Origin: Methylobacterium sp. C25
GTDB lineage: Bacteria; Pseudomonadota; Alphaproteobacteria; Rhizobiales; Beijerinckiaceae
Direction of reading: 5' to 3'
Length of the DNA: 64,000 nucleotides
Assembly (NCBI RefSeq): GCF_021352225.1
Contig: NZ_JAAUVI010000002.1
Location: 186,001-250,000, forward strand
This document shows positions 8,383-19,856 of this stretch, piece after piece. The notes under the pieces were generated by a model. The model was not told where the DNA came from. It was given only the letters and a program-made list of their open reading frames with translations, and searched no databases. The position numbers and the translations under genes are program-made. Positions within the stretch are counted from its first letter, which is position 1. Each line of letters begins with the position of its first letter.

Positions 8383-11300
8383 TCAGTAGCGCGGATCGTC
8401 TCCGAACAGGTAGTCCGGATCGCGACGACGCGGTCGCGGGTAGCTGTCGGCGTCATCCCCGAATGGAGAAGGCTGAGCCTGACCATAGCGGTTGTGCCCT
8501 GGCCAGTTCTGATAGGGGTCGTAGCGCTGCTGCGTGCGCCGCGACGCATACGGATCGGTGTCGTTCCGGGCAAAGGGATCGAGCAGGTCGCTGCCATTGC
8601 GGCCGGCCCGGTTGCCGTAATAGTCGCCAGCGACGTCGGCGCCATCTTCGGAGTTGCCGTAGTCGCCGTCTTGGGAATCGGGCCGCATTGCGTACATCGT
8701 CTCGCGCGGCACGAGGTTGTACTGCGTGTCGGCAACCTGGCCGTTCTTCTTTCGGAAATGCTCGAGGAAACCTCCGCCGGAGAGCCGCTGCCCGCTCCTC
8801 GGATCGATCGGCAGGTCGGCGATCTGAGTCAGGGTTTCGGGCGATGGCGGCGCGAGCACGGTGCGCGGCACGCCATTGGCCCAGGCCGCCTGGAAGATCG
8901 ACTTGGCGATCGGCACCGAAACATGGCCGCCGGTCTGGCCGCGGCCGAGCGTCTTGCGGATGCCATCGGCATTGTCGTAGCCGACCCAGACCACGACGCT
9001 GATCTCGTTGGTGAAGCCGGCGAACCAGGCGTCGTTCTCGTTCTCCGACGTGCCGGTCTTGCCGGCGACGTATTGTGAGATGCCGGACATCGCGGCGGCC
9101 GTGCCGTGCTGGGTCACGCCCTGCAGCATGGTCTTGAGCTGGTAGAAGGCGACGCGGTCGGCCGAGCCGATCCGCACCGGCGCCTTGGCCGGGTGGGTGA
9201 AGACCGGCTTGCCGTCCTTCTCGACCGATTCAAGAGAATAGGCGCTCGGGCGTGCACCCTCGTTGGCGATGGCGGCGTAGAAGCTCGCGAGGTCGATCAT
9301 CCGCACTGGCTGCGCGCCGAGCACGAAGGGATAGTAGTTCTCGCACTCGGCGTAGAGTTGGGCTTCGAGGGCGATGTCGCAGACGCGCTTGAGGCTCTGC
9401 GGCGCCTTCTCGGCGATGCCGCCCTGGAGCAGGCGGGCGGTGACGAGGTTCTTCGAGAATTCGAGGCCGCGCCGCAGGGTGGTCGGGCCGGAGCCGCCGC
9501 CGTCGTAGTTTTTCGGCGACCAGGAATCCCCTGTCCCACCGATCGGCGGCAGCGTCACGGGAGAATCCATCACCAGGGTATTGGGCTGCAAGCCGGCATT
9601 CAGGGCCGCGAGATAGGTGAGCGGCTTGAGGGTCGAGCCGGGCTGACGGACGGTCTGAGTCACGCGGTTCAGCTGGCTCAGCGGGTAGGAGAAGCCGCCG
9701 GTCATCGCCAGGATGCGGCCGGTCTTGTTCTCCAGCACGATCGCTGCGCCCTGCACGGCCGGGCGGACGCGCAACTGGGCGCGCGGGGCGCGGGCGGACG
9801 GATCGACGAGCTTCACCCGCACCGCGTCGTAGAGCTGAAGCCGTCCGCGCGCAGCACCGGCATCGAGGCTCGCGACGCGCCCGTCCGCGAGGCCAACCTT
9901 GGTGCCAGCCTTGCCTGTGGAGAGGACGACCGCCAGCGGCCAATGAACGTCGTAGAGCACGGGCCGCGCCATTTCGAGGGCGCGCTGCCAGGCGGGTTTC
10001 GGACCGGCCGGCTTCGGAGGAAGCGGCTGCTTGAGGGCCGCCTTCCTGCCGCGGGTGGGTGCCGGCTCGGGCGGTGGCGGAGGCGGCAGCGCCGTTTCCA
10101 CGGTCGGAGGCATCGCCTCGAACTTCTTCACGGCCTCGGCGAGGTTCATCTCCGGTCCGTCAAAGAAAACCCGACCCGTCCCGCGCTCGTAATTGGCGAG
10201 GCCATCCTGCAGGGCCGTCTCGACGGCTCTCTGCAGGCCGGAATTCACGGTGGAATGCACCGTGTAGGAGGTGCTGGTCAGCGATTCCAGGCCGGCGAAG
10301 GTGCGCGCCTCACGGCCGAGATGCTCGACGAAGTAGAAGCCGGCATCGCGGCGGACCTGCTCGAACGGCTTGATGCCGAGATCGCTCTTCTGTGCCTCGG
10401 CGAGCTGCTCCTCGGTGATGACGCCGTCCTCCTTCATGCGCGAGAGGACGTAGCCGCGGCGCTCGCGGGCGCGATCGGGGTACTTTTCGGGGCTGTAGTA
10501 ATTCGGGCCCTTGGGTAGGCCGGCGAGGAGCGCCGCCTCGGCCACGCTGAGCTGCGCCACCGATTTCCCGAACCAGCTCCTGGCCGCCATCTCCACGCCG
10601 TAGGAGCCGCGGCCGAGATAGATGCCGTTGAGATAGAGGCCCAGGATCTGTGGCTTGGTCTGGATCTGCTCCAGCCGCGCCGCGACGATCATCTCGCGGA
10701 TCTTGCGCTCGTAGGTGACGTCGTCGCCCACCGAGAGGTTCTTCACCACCTGCTGCGTGATGGTCGAGCCGCCCGCCGGGCGCCCTGGCGAGGCGAGGTT
10801 GCCGATGAAGGCGCGGATCACGCCGCGCTCGTCGATGCCGTGGTGCTGGTAGAAGCGCTTGTCCTCGGCCGCGACGAAGGCCTTCTGCACCATCTCCGGG
10901 ATCTCGCCGATGGGCAGCACTCGGCGGCGTCCGTTGGTCTCGAAGGCCTCGGAATAGGTCTTGCCGGAATTGTCGAGGATGGTGCTCGCGCCCGGCAGCT
11001 TCGTATCCTTGAGCGCCTCGGCGGAGGGCAAGTCCTTCACCGCGTTGTTGTAGAACTCGATCACCGCGCGGGCGTCGAAGGGCGAGTTCGTCGGGTTCTC
11101 GCCCTTGCAGAACTGCTTGTAGCTCGTGTTCAGCTCGGCCAGATCGAGCCCGTGCAGAATCTTGGGCGCGTTGTCGCCTGCGACCGAGGACGGGTCCTCC
11201 ATCGCCGTCGAGATCAGCTCGTCGAGATTGATGTCCTCGATGTCGAAGGCCTTGCGCATGTGCGCGCAGCCGTCGCGCAGCACCTGCACGACCTGATCGC

Positions 11301-11403
11301 GGTCCACCACCGGATCGAACTGCGTCTTCACCGCGTCCGGCCGCGTCGTGACCTGGCTGAGGGTCAGCGCGGTCGCGAACAGCTTGATCAGGATGGCGTT
11401 CAT
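8383..11403 (-). CDS. Class A penicillin-binding protein (PBP1A-like), bifunctional transglycosylase/transpeptidase
   Basis: 1006 residues; polymerises and cross-links peptidoglycan in the periplasm. The start was set at MNAILIKLFATALTLSQ. The GT51 glycosyltransferase domain is at about 140-330, with AAEDKRFYQHHG (catalytic Glu180), GGSTITQQVVKN and a YLGRGSYGVE motif. A Pro/Ala/Lys-rich insertion (ALPPPPPPEPAP) precedes the transpeptidase domain, which shows the SxxK motif (PGSTLKPLTY), SKN and KTGT (AGKTGTSENENDAWF). The C-terminal tail is Asp/Arg/Tyr-rich. The region between the short N-terminal hydrophobic segment and the GT domain (about residues 20-138) is longer than in typical PBP1A. 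Confidence 0.92.
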   Translation of the reverse strand: MNAILIKLFATALTLSQVTTRPDAVKTQFDPVVDRDQVVQVLRDGCAHMRKAFDIEDINLDELISTAMEDPSSVAGDNAPKILHGLDLAELNTSYKQFCKGENPTNSPFDARAVIEFYNNAVKDLPSAEALKDTKLPGASTILDNSGKTYSEAFETNGRRRVLPIGEIPEMVQKAFVAAEDKRFYQHHGIDERGVIRAFIGNLASPGRPAGGSTITQQVVKNLSVGDDVTYERKIREMIVAARLEQIQTKPQILGLYLNGIYLGRGSYGVEMAARSWFGKSVAQLSVAEAALLAGLPKGPNYYSPEKYPDRARERRGYVLSRMKEDGVITEEQLAEAQKSDLGIKPFEQVRRDAGFYFVEHLGREARTFAGLESLTSTSYTVHSTVNSGLQRAVETALQDGLANYERGTGRVFFDGPEMNLAEAVKKFEAMPPTVETALPPPPPPEPAPTRGRKAALKQPLPPKPAGPKPAWQRALEMARPVLYDVHWPLAVVLSTGKAGTKVGLADGRVASLDAGAARGRLQLYDAVRVKLVDPSARAPRAQLRVRPAVQGAAIVLENKTGRILAMTGGFSYPLSQLNRVTQTVRQPGSTLKPLTYLAALNAGLQPNTLVMDSPVTLPPIGGTGDSWSPKNYDGGGSGPTTLRRGLEFSKNLVTARLLQGGIAEKAPQSLKRVCDIALEAQLYAECENYYPFVLGAQPVRMIDLASFYAAIANEGARPSAYSLESVEKDGKPVFTHPAKAPVRIGSADRVAFYQLKTMLQGVTQHGTAAAMSGISQYVAGKTGTSENENDAWFAGFTNEISVVVWVGYDNADGIRKTLGRGQTGGHVSVPIAKSIFQAAWANGVPRTVLAPPSPETLTQIADLPIDPRSGQRLSGGGFLEHFRKKNGQVADTQYNLVPRETMYAMRPDSQDGDYGNSEDGADVAGDYYGNRAGRNGSDLLDPFARNDTDPYASRRTQQRYDPYQNWPGHNRYGQAQPSPFGDDADSYPRPRRRDPDYLFGDDPRY

Positions 11404-11644
11404 CGAGCGATGGGCACCGGTGCTATGACGCAAACGAAGGCGCCGTCCGAGGACAACGCCCGAGCCTCCATATGCGGTGCACAACGCGGCTGTTTTAAGG
11501 TGCCCGCGTCGGCGTGCCGGACATTGCGTGCAGCCGCGCACAGGCGACCGTTAAGAGGTGATCTACTGATCTCATCTGTCGAGAGGCCGATACGGAATCT
11601 TCGACCCGCGATGTTTCCCAGTGTTTACGAGCTCGGAGACCGTC

Positions 11645-12142
11645 ATGACCCAGCGCATGATCGCCCTCGGTGCCGCTCTGACCTTCGCGGTCTCCTCGAT
11701 CGCCCAAGCGGCCCCCCTCCCCTCGGCATCCGCCACGGTCGCGACGTCCGCTGCCGCACAGGGCGCCACGACGACCTGGGTCGACCCGCCGGCGAAGATT
11801 GCCGCCAAGCCGCTGCCGAGCGCCCCGGTCGCTTCCCAGACAGCGACCGGCCAGGGCCTCGCGTCCGTCAAAGAGCCGGCCAATACCGAGCCGGTGCAGG
11901 AGCCGGCGGCAGCGCAGGCCGCCGAGACTCGGAAGCATGCGCGGGCGTCGCGGCGAGCCGCTCCGGCTCCCGTGCGCCAGGCTGCCAAGCCGCGGGTCGT
12001 GCGTACGGTGCGCTATGCCGCTGGCGAAGGCGGCGCCTGGCGAACCGGGCGTGACAGCTTCGGCTTTTCCGGCTTCTTCGGCGGATGCCGGATCAGCGGC
12101 TTCGCCGGCTCGAACGGCTACCGCCTGAACCGGTTATGCTGA
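11645..12142 (+). CDS. Exported Ala/Pro-rich protein
   Basis: 165 residues. The ATG opening MTQRMIALGAALTFAVSSIAQA was chosen for its signal peptide and the GGAG upstream. The mature part is Ala/Pro-rich with basic patches (RKHARASRRAAPAPVRQ) and a C-terminal Gly/Phe-rich segment with two Cys (GFFGGCRISGF, final RLNRLC). Low-complexity linker composition suggests a cell-envelope location. Function unknown. Confidence 0.6.
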   Translation: MTQRMIALGAALTFAVSSIAQAAPLPSASATVATSAAAQGATTTWVDPPAKIAAKPLPSAPVASQTATGQGLASVKEPANTEPVQEPAAAQAAETRKHARASRRAAPAPVRQAAKPRVVRTVRYAAGEGGAWRTGRDSFGFSGFFGGCRISGFAGSNGYRLNRLC

Positions 12143-12238
12143 TCGCCGGGAGCACCGCAGTCGCGGGTGCATTGCGCCACCGATCCGGCTAAGGAGACCG
12201 AAGGTGCCGAGCACCGGCACGCCACCGATCGGACGCCC

Positions 12239-12886
12239 ATGACGGGAACGCTTCGCGCCGGGATCATCCCGGTCACGCCCTTCCAGCAGAACTGCACCCT
12301 GATCTGGGACGATGCGACCAAGATCGGTGCCGTGGTCGATCCCGGCGGAGACCTCGACCGGATCGAGCAGGCGATCCAGGGCCAGGGCCTGACGATCGAG
12401 AAGATCCTGCTCACCCACGGCCATATCGACCATGCTGGAGGCGCGGCCGAGCTAAAGGAGCGGCTGGGCGGCGTGCCGATCGAAGGGCCGCACCAGGCGG
12501 ACCGCTTCCTGCTCGACCGGCTGCCGCAGACCGGCGCCGAATACGGCATCGCGGGCGCCCGCCAGGTCACGCCGGACCGCTGGCTCGACGAGGGCGACCA
12601 GGTCACCGTCTCGGGGCTGACCTTCGATATCCTGCACGCGCCGGGGCATTCGCCGGGTAGCGTGGTCTTCATGAGCGGAGACGAGCGGCTGGCGCTCGTC
12701 GGCGACGTGGTATTCCGCGGCTCGGTCGGCCGCACGGATCTTCCCGGGGGCAACCACGAGCAGTTGATCCGGGCGATTCTCGATAAGGTGCTGCCGCTCG
12801 GAGACGACGTGGCCTTCATCCCGGGGCACGGGCCGACCGGAACCCTCGGTGAGGAACGCGAGACCAACCCGTTTCTCCAGGGCTGA
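12239..12886 (+). CDS. MBL-fold metallo-hydrolase (glyoxalase II-like)
   Basis: 215 residues. Metallo-beta-lactamase fold with the metal ligands LTHGHIDHAGG, PGHSPGSV, GDVVFRGSVGRTDLPGG and PGHGPTG. The length and the GRTD segment match the short glyoxalase II-like (GloB/YcbL) subfamily. The start MTGTLRAGIIPVTPF was chosen because the family begins there. Substrate not determinable from sequence; a thioesterase role is plausible. It is followed by 266 non-coding bases before gyrB. Confidence 0.88.
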   Translation: MTGTLRAGIIPVTPFQQNCTLIWDDATKIGAVVDPGGDLDRIEQAIQGQGLTIEKILLTHGHIDHAGGAAELKERLGGVPIEGPHQADRFLLDRLPQTGAEYGIAGARQVTPDRWLDEGDQVTVSGLTFDILHAPGHSPGSVVFMSGDERLALVGDVVFRGSVGRTDLPGGNHEQLIRAILDKVLPLGDDVAFIPGHGPTGTLGEERETNPFLQG

Positions 12887-13143
12887 GACCAGTTCCAGCA
12901 GATTTTCTCCGCTGACCCCGGCGGTGACGAGCGTGTGTGAAGCGGCCTGATCGGCCTAGCGGCGCGCCCGACACGGTTGCCGAAAACTAATGCCGGCGGC
13001 CCGTAGGAGCCGGTCGAAAATCGATGCATTCGCAAGGCGGAACGCCTATATCAGCCGGGCACACAATTCGCAGGCGCGCGCCCGGCGCACCACCCTCACG
13101 TCGCCGGGCCGGATGATCCTTGAGCGAACACCTCGCCTGCTAG

Positions 13144-15600
<2,457 letters not shown>

Positions 15601-15612
15601 TCGCCGCGAGCC

Positions 15613-15846
15613 TCACGGTTTGGAGGCGGCCGGCTGCTGATTGTCTCTGCCGGCCGCGACGTTAGACGCGGCGCGGGCCGCACGCGCCATCGCGATCAGA
15701 TCGGCAGCCGTCAGCGTCGTGGCAGGCAGCCTTTTCCCGCGCGCCACGCCGGTTGGGATCGGAGGGCTCGCCGGCACTGCGCGTCGCGGACCGGGCCAGA
15801 GAAGAATCCGCATCCGGACGGCCTTGCCTTCTGTCCGCTGTCTCAT
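15613..15846 (-). CDS. Possible small protein
   Basis: 77 residues beginning MRQRTEGKAVRMRI, basic with an Ala-rich helical second half (AADLIAMARAARAAS). No signal peptide or known domain. A strong hairpin sits over its 3' end, so this stretch may instead be the gyrB terminator region with a chance reading frame. Low confidence. Confidence 0.3.
   Translation of the reverse strand: MRQRTEGKAVRMRILLWPGPRRAVPASPPIPTGVARGKRLPATTLTAADLIAMARAARAASNVAAGRDNQQPAASKP
15626..15657 (+). terminator. Hairpin downstream of gyrB
   Basis: Perfect 9-bp stem (GCGGCCGGC with GCCGGCCGC) and a 14-base loop starting 26 bases after the gyrB stop. There is no U-run, so it may slow rather than end transcription, or be chance in GC-rich DNA. 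Confidence 0.35.
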
Positions 15847-16146
15847 CGCCGTGCTCCTTGCTGGAACGGCCAAGCTAGTGCCCCACCGACGTCGAACCAT
15901 GCTTGACAGAGCGCAAGGTGGTGCTTCGCCGGCGCAAAAAGTGCTTTCCCCTGCGTGTAGCCAGGGTCTTTCCGGTTCGGTCGAATGCCGCGTGCGGCAT
16001 TAGCCTGGCGCTTACCCTGGTTTTGGAAAGATCGTGCACGAGCCGCTTTGCGGGGGCGAAGGCGCGCCCTCCTTAACCGTCGGCCCACGCATCGTGCTGC
16101 AGGACTCTCGAAGCCGGCCAATGGCCGTCCGTCGAGGGAGCACGCC
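15847..16146. other. Non-coding stretch upstream of the glycosyltransferase
   Basis: 300 bases without a supported gene. An in-frame extension upstream of the glycosyltransferase covers half of it but is Arg-rich and does not resemble the family. No RNA or repeat seen. Confidence 0.35.
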
Positions 16147-17367
16147 GTGGTCGCGTCCGCACATTCGCACAAGCCCGCTCAGGTCGATCGGGTCCTGCAC
16201 GTGTTTCGTGCGCCGATCGGCGGCCTGTTTCGTCATGTCGTCGATCTCGCGCGCCTTCAGAGCGAGGCGGGGCATCTCGTCGGCATCGTCTGTGACTCGA
16301 CGACGGGGGGAGGCCGCGCCGAGGAAGCTCTTCGCGAGCTGATGCCGTACCTGGCGCTGGGCGTGACCCGGATTCCGATGCGCAGGAATCCGCATCCGTC
16401 GGATCTCTCTGCGTTGATGAGCGTCCGGGACGTTGCCGAACGCATCCGCGCCACCATCCTGCATGGGCATGGCGCCAAAGGCGGTGTTTACGCCCGCCTC
16501 GCTCCCGTGCGCACCGATGACGGCGTACCGGGGCCGATCCGCGCCTATACCCCGCATGGGGGCAGCTACAATTATCGGCCCGGCAGCCTGCCGCACCGCG
16601 TCTACATGGCGGCCGAGGGTTTCCTGGCGCGGCACACCGACGTCTTCCTGTTCGAGAGCGAGTACGTCGCCTCGCGCCACCGGACCTTCGTCAGCGAGCC
16701 GCGATGCCAGATGCGCATCGTCCATAACGGGATCAGCGAGGCCGAGTTCGTGCCCATCGTCCCTGCCGACGCGCAGCACGATCTCGTCTATGTCGGCGAA
16801 CTGCGCGAGGCGAAGGGCATCCCGTGGCTGCTCGATGCGCTGGCTTCCCTCCGTAGCCAGGGGCGCGCCTTGCGGCTCCTCATGGTCGGCTCGGGGCCGG
16901 ATGCCGAAGCGGTGCGGGCTCATGCGGCGCGCCTGGGCCTAGCCGAGGCTGTCACGTTCGAGCCCCCGCAGCCGATCCGTCCCGTGCTCGCGCGCGGCCG
17001 GCTCATGGTGGTCCCGTCACTGGCGGAATCCCTCCCCTACGTCGTGCTGGAGGCGGCCGCCGCCGGACAGCCGCTCGTTGCCACGAATGTCGGCGGCATT
17101 CCCGAGATCTTCGGACCGAGCGCCTTCGATCTGGTTCCGCCCCGAGACGCCCACGCATTGGCCGAGGCGATCGCAAAGGTTCTCGATGCGACACCGGAGG
17201 CTAGAGAGGCTCGCTATGCCGCTTTGAGCACCTTCGTGCAGGCGCGCTTCTCGATGAGGCGCATGGGCGCCGATGTGCTTTCGGGCTACGCCGCGGCCTT
17301 CGCCGCGCGGGACGCCGCCCTGCCGTCCGGCGCCGAGGCTCGCGCAACCGCCCCGCAATCGGCCTGA
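16147..17367 (+). CDS. Glycosyltransferase family 4-like (GT-B)
   Basis: 406 residues from a GTG preceded by GAGGGAG; the family similarity begins a few residues later at DRVLHVFRAPIGGLFRHVVDLA. Two Rossmann halves are visible. The C-terminal half contains LVYVGELREAKGI, LLMVGSGPDAEAV and the donor-binding segment PSLAESLPYVVLEAAAAGQPLVA, with the EX7E-type glutamates. Probably assembles a surface or exopolysaccharide. The next gene, a sugar-phosphate transferase that begins such chains, lies 95 bases downstream on the same strand. Confidence 0.85.
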   Translation: MVASAHSHKPAQVDRVLHVFRAPIGGLFRHVVDLARLQSEAGHLVGIVCDSTTGGGRAEEALRELMPYLALGVTRIPMRRNPHPSDLSALMSVRDVAERIRATILHGHGAKGGVYARLAPVRTDDGVPGPIRAYTPHGGSYNYRPGSLPHRVYMAAEGFLARHTDVFLFESEYVASRHRTFVSEPRCQMRIVHNGISEAEFVPIVPADAQHDLVYVGELREAKGIPWLLDALASLRSQGRALRLLMVGSGPDAEAVRAHAARLGLAEAVTFEPPQPIRPVLARGRLMVVPSLAESLPYVVLEAAAAGQPLVATNVGGIPEIFGPSAFDLVPPRDAHALAEAIAKVLDATPEAREARYAALSTFVQARFSMRRMGADVLSGYAAAFAARDAALPSGAEARATAPQSA

Positions 17368-17462
17368 TTGCGGCGGCCCCATTAAACCTTCCGAGAGCGT
17401 CGGCGCGCTAGGCTCGCCAGCCGGCGCGTCACTCCCCTCGCGCAAGAGCCTGGACGTGAGCC

Positions 17463-19022
17463 ATGAGTGCTTTCGGAGTTCGTGATCTGCTCGACGTGGC
17501 GGGCGCGCCCGGCACTGCTGAGCGGTCCGGTGCGGAGGATCGGATCGCCCATATGCAGGGGCCGCCCGCCTCGGCCCAACCGCCGGCTGAAGCACTGGCG
17601 CCCGTCCTGAAGGGCCCTGCCCTGACACCTGTGGTGCTGGTAGGCTGCGTGCGCGGCCTCGAGATCCTTTCGCTCGTCGTGCTCGGCTTCGTCGTTCAGC
17701 AGATCACGCTCGGCGGCGTCGTGCCGCTCGGCTGGTCCTATGTCGCGGTCATCCTCGCGATCGCGGGCCTTGCAGGCGCCGCCTTCCAGATCGGCGGCTG
17801 CTATCGGATCGCCGCCTTCCGCAGCATCGCGAAATCCTTCGCGAAGCTCGCGTTCGGTTGGTCGCTCGCCTTCCTCGTCGTCGCGACCGCCATGGTGCTC
17901 ACCAAGCTGTCCGACCACTATTCGCGGATCTGGCTGGCGACCTTCTACGCAGGCGGCCTCAGCCTGCTGACCGTTGGTCGCGTCGTGCTCTTCGTGTTCA
18001 CCGGCGTGCAGATGCGCAAGGGCCTCTTCGACCGCCGGACGGCGATCGTCGGCGGCGGTCCGGCCGCGGAAGAACTGATCCGGTCGCTGGAGGCCTCTGC
18101 CGACAGCAGCATCCGCATAGTCGGCGTGTTCGACGATCGGGGCGATGCGCGCTCCAACGATGTTGTCGCCGGGCACCCGAAGCTCGGCAACGTCAACGAC
18201 CTCGTCGCCTATGCAAGGCGTGCGCGTATCGACCTGATCGTCTTCACGATTCCGATCTCGGCCGAGACGCGCATCCTGCAGATGCTCGCCAAGCTCTGGG
18301 TGCTGCCGATCGACATCCGGCTCTCGGCGCACGCGACGAAGCTGCGCCTGCGCCCGCGCGCCTATTCCTATCTCGGCGCCGTGCCGGTGCTCGATGTGTT
18401 CGACAAGCCGCTGGCCGACTGGGACGTCATCCTCAAGAACGTGTTCGACAGGATAGTCGCTGCTCTGGCGCTGATCGCCTTGGCCCCGGTGATGCTCAGC
18501 GTGGCACTCGCGGTGAAGTTCGGCTCGAAGGGACCGGTGCTGTTCAAGCAGAAGCGCTACGGCTTCAACAACGAGCTGATCGAGGTCTTCAAGTTCCGCT
18601 CGATGTATGTCGACCAGGGTGATGCCGGCGCCGCCAAGCTCGTGACAAAGGGCGACCCTCGCGTGACGCCGGTTGGCCGCTTCATCCGCAAGACCTCGCT
18701 CGATGAGCTGCCACAGCTTTTCAACGTGCTGAAGGGCAACCTCTCCCTGGTCGGTCCCCGGCCGCATGCGCTGCAGGCCAAGGCCGCCAACACGCTCTAC
18801 GATCAGGTCGTCGACGGCTACTTCGCCCGCCACAAGGTCAAGCCGGGCATTACCGGCTGGGCCCAGATCAACGGCTGGCGCGGCGAGACCGACACCTCCG
18901 AGAAGCTGCAGCGCCGCGTCGAGCACGACCTGTACTACATCGAGAACTGGTCGATTCTGCTCGACATCCAGATCTTGGCGACGACGCCCTTCGCGCTGCT
19001 CAAGACCGAGAACGCTTACTGA
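17463..19022 (+). CDS. Undecaprenyl-phosphate glycosylphosphotransferase (exopolysaccharide initiation)
   Basis: 519 residues. Four N-terminal membrane helices (about residues 60-180) are followed by a Rossmann-like CoA-binding-fold segment ([18 protein letters not shown]). A fifth hydrophobic segment ([20 protein letters not shown]) leads into the catalytic bacterial sugar transferase domain with [50 protein letters not shown] and [15 protein letters not shown]. It transfers a hexose-1-phosphate to undecaprenyl phosphate, probably glucose as in ExoY/WcaJ relatives. Acts with the glycosyltransferase upstream. Confidence 0.92.
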   Translation: MSAFGVRDLLDVAGAPGTAERSGAEDRIAHMQGPPASAQPPAEALAPVLKGPALTPVVLVGCVRGLEILSLVVLGFVVQQITLGGVVPLGWSYVAVILAIAGLAGAAFQIGGCYRIAAFRSIAKSFAKLAFGWSLAFLVVATAMVLTKLSDHYSRIWLATFYAGGLSLLTVGRVVLFVFTGVQMRKGLFDRRTAIVGGGPAAEELIRSLEASADSSIRIVGVFDDRGDARSNDVVAGHPKLGNVNDLVAYARRARIDLIVFTIPISAETRILQMLAKLWVLPIDIRLSAHATKLRLRPRAYSYLGAVPVLDVFDKPLADWDVILKNVFDRIVAALALIALAPVMLSVALAVKFGSKGPVLFKQKRYGFNNELIEVFKFRSMYVDQGDAGAAKLVTKGDPRVTPVGRFIRKTSLDELPQLFNVLKGNLSLVGPRPHALQAKAANTLYDQVVDGYFARHKVKPGITGWAQINGWRGETDTSEKLQRRVEHDLYYIENWSILLDIQILATTPFALLKTENAY

Positions 19023-19069
19023 GGAAGGGTGTCGGCAAGCGCTCGGCGAACTCGAGGCAAGTCAACGAA

Positions 19070-19101
19070 AAGGGGCGCGGATCGTGAGATCCGCGCCCCT
19101 T
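19070..19101 (-). terminator. Intrinsic terminator of lanM (possibly bidirectional)
   Basis: Perfect 14-bp stem (AAGGGGCGCGGATC with its complement) and a GTGA loop between the convergent sugar-transferase and lanM genes. On the minus strand the stem ends in a U-run (CCCCTTTTCG), which makes it a good terminator for lanM; the same stem may also stop plus-strand transcription. Confidence 0.75.
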
Positions 19102-19179
19102 GCCGTCCGGTGGGAATTGTCGGCCGCTGATGCGGCTCGTTGCTCTGGTGACGATCCCCCGCCGAAGGGCGTTTCGATG

Positions 19180-19590
19180 TTAGCGGATGACCTGCACCAG
19201 GGCCGAACCGGCCGGGCTCATGAGCTCCTTGGCGTCGATGGTGCCGTCGTTGTCCGGATCGGCAGCCTTGAACAGGCCGAGCGCGAGGGCGACGTATTCC
19301 TTCTGGTCGAGCGTGCCGTCGTTGTCCGGGTCGGCCTTCTTGAGGTCGGCGGCGGTCAGGCGGCCGTCGAGCTCCTTGGCGTCGAGGGTGCCGTCCTTGT
19401 CCTTTTCGAGCTTGGCGAACGCGGCGGCGGCAGCCGTCTCGACTTCCTTGGCGTCGATGGTGCCGTCTTTGTCGGGATCGAAGGCGGCGATGTCGACCTT
19501 GGTCATGGTCGGGGCGGCGGCGAGCGGGGCGGCAGCGCCGAGGGTGACGATCGCCGCGAGAAGAGCGGCGCTGGTGAGCTTGATGGTCAT
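19180..19590 (-). CDS. lanM: Lanmodulin, periplasmic lanthanide-binding EF-hand protein
   Basis: 136 residues. The signal peptide ends near LAAAPT (about residue 26). Four EF-hand loops: D38-E49 (DPDKDGTIDAKE), E62-E73 (EKDKDGTLDAKE), D87-E98 (DPDNDGTLDQKE) and D111-E122 (DPDNDGTIDAKE). Hands 1, 3 and 4 carry the Pro at loop position 2 that marks lanmodulins, and hands pair with the characteristic short spacing. Hand 2 has lost both Asp1 and Pro2. LanM binds lanthanides very tightly in the periplasm. It lies directly downstream of lutH, is monocistronic by its own terminator, and has GGAG upstream of the ATG. Confidence 0.95.
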   Translation of the reverse strand: MTIKLTSAALLAAIVTLGAAAPLAAAPTMTKVDIAAFDPDKDGTIDAKEVETAAAAAFAKLEKDKDGTLDAKELDGRLTAADLKKADPDNDGTLDQKEYVALALGLFKAADPDNDGTIDAKELMSPAGSALVQVIR

Positions 19591-19806
19591 GAAGGATCAC
19601 TCCGGAGAAAGACGGCCACCGTAATGGCCAGCTTGAGACAACCGGTTCGAAGCCTCTTGCCGATGCAGCCTCATGCTGCAGGGCGCGGCCCCGACCTAAC
19701 CTGGGTTGCGTAACTTGCCCGGGAGCATTTGGCAATAGCGATAAGGTATTTCTGGACCTTACGGGAGATCAAGCGTGGCTGCGGCCGTCCGCGAGATCAA
19801 ACGTAA

Positions 19807-19834
19807 ACGGCGCGGCTCCGGGGAGCCGCGCCGT
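19807..19834 (-). terminator. Intrinsic terminator of lutH
   Basis: Perfect 13-bp stem (ACGGCGCGGCTCC with its complement) and a 2-base loop, starting 22 bases past the lutH stop. On the minus strand it is followed by TTTACG. It separates lutH from lanM, so lanM needs its own promoter between 19,591 and 19,806. Confidence 0.75.
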
Positions 19835-19856
19835 CTGGTCGTTCCGTCTTGTCCGC

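Noticed and set aside
9106..10518. 470-codon open frame on the plus strand opposite the PBP1A gene
   Set aside because: Antisense to a clear PBP; composition typical of GC-rich shadow frames; no signal or domain.
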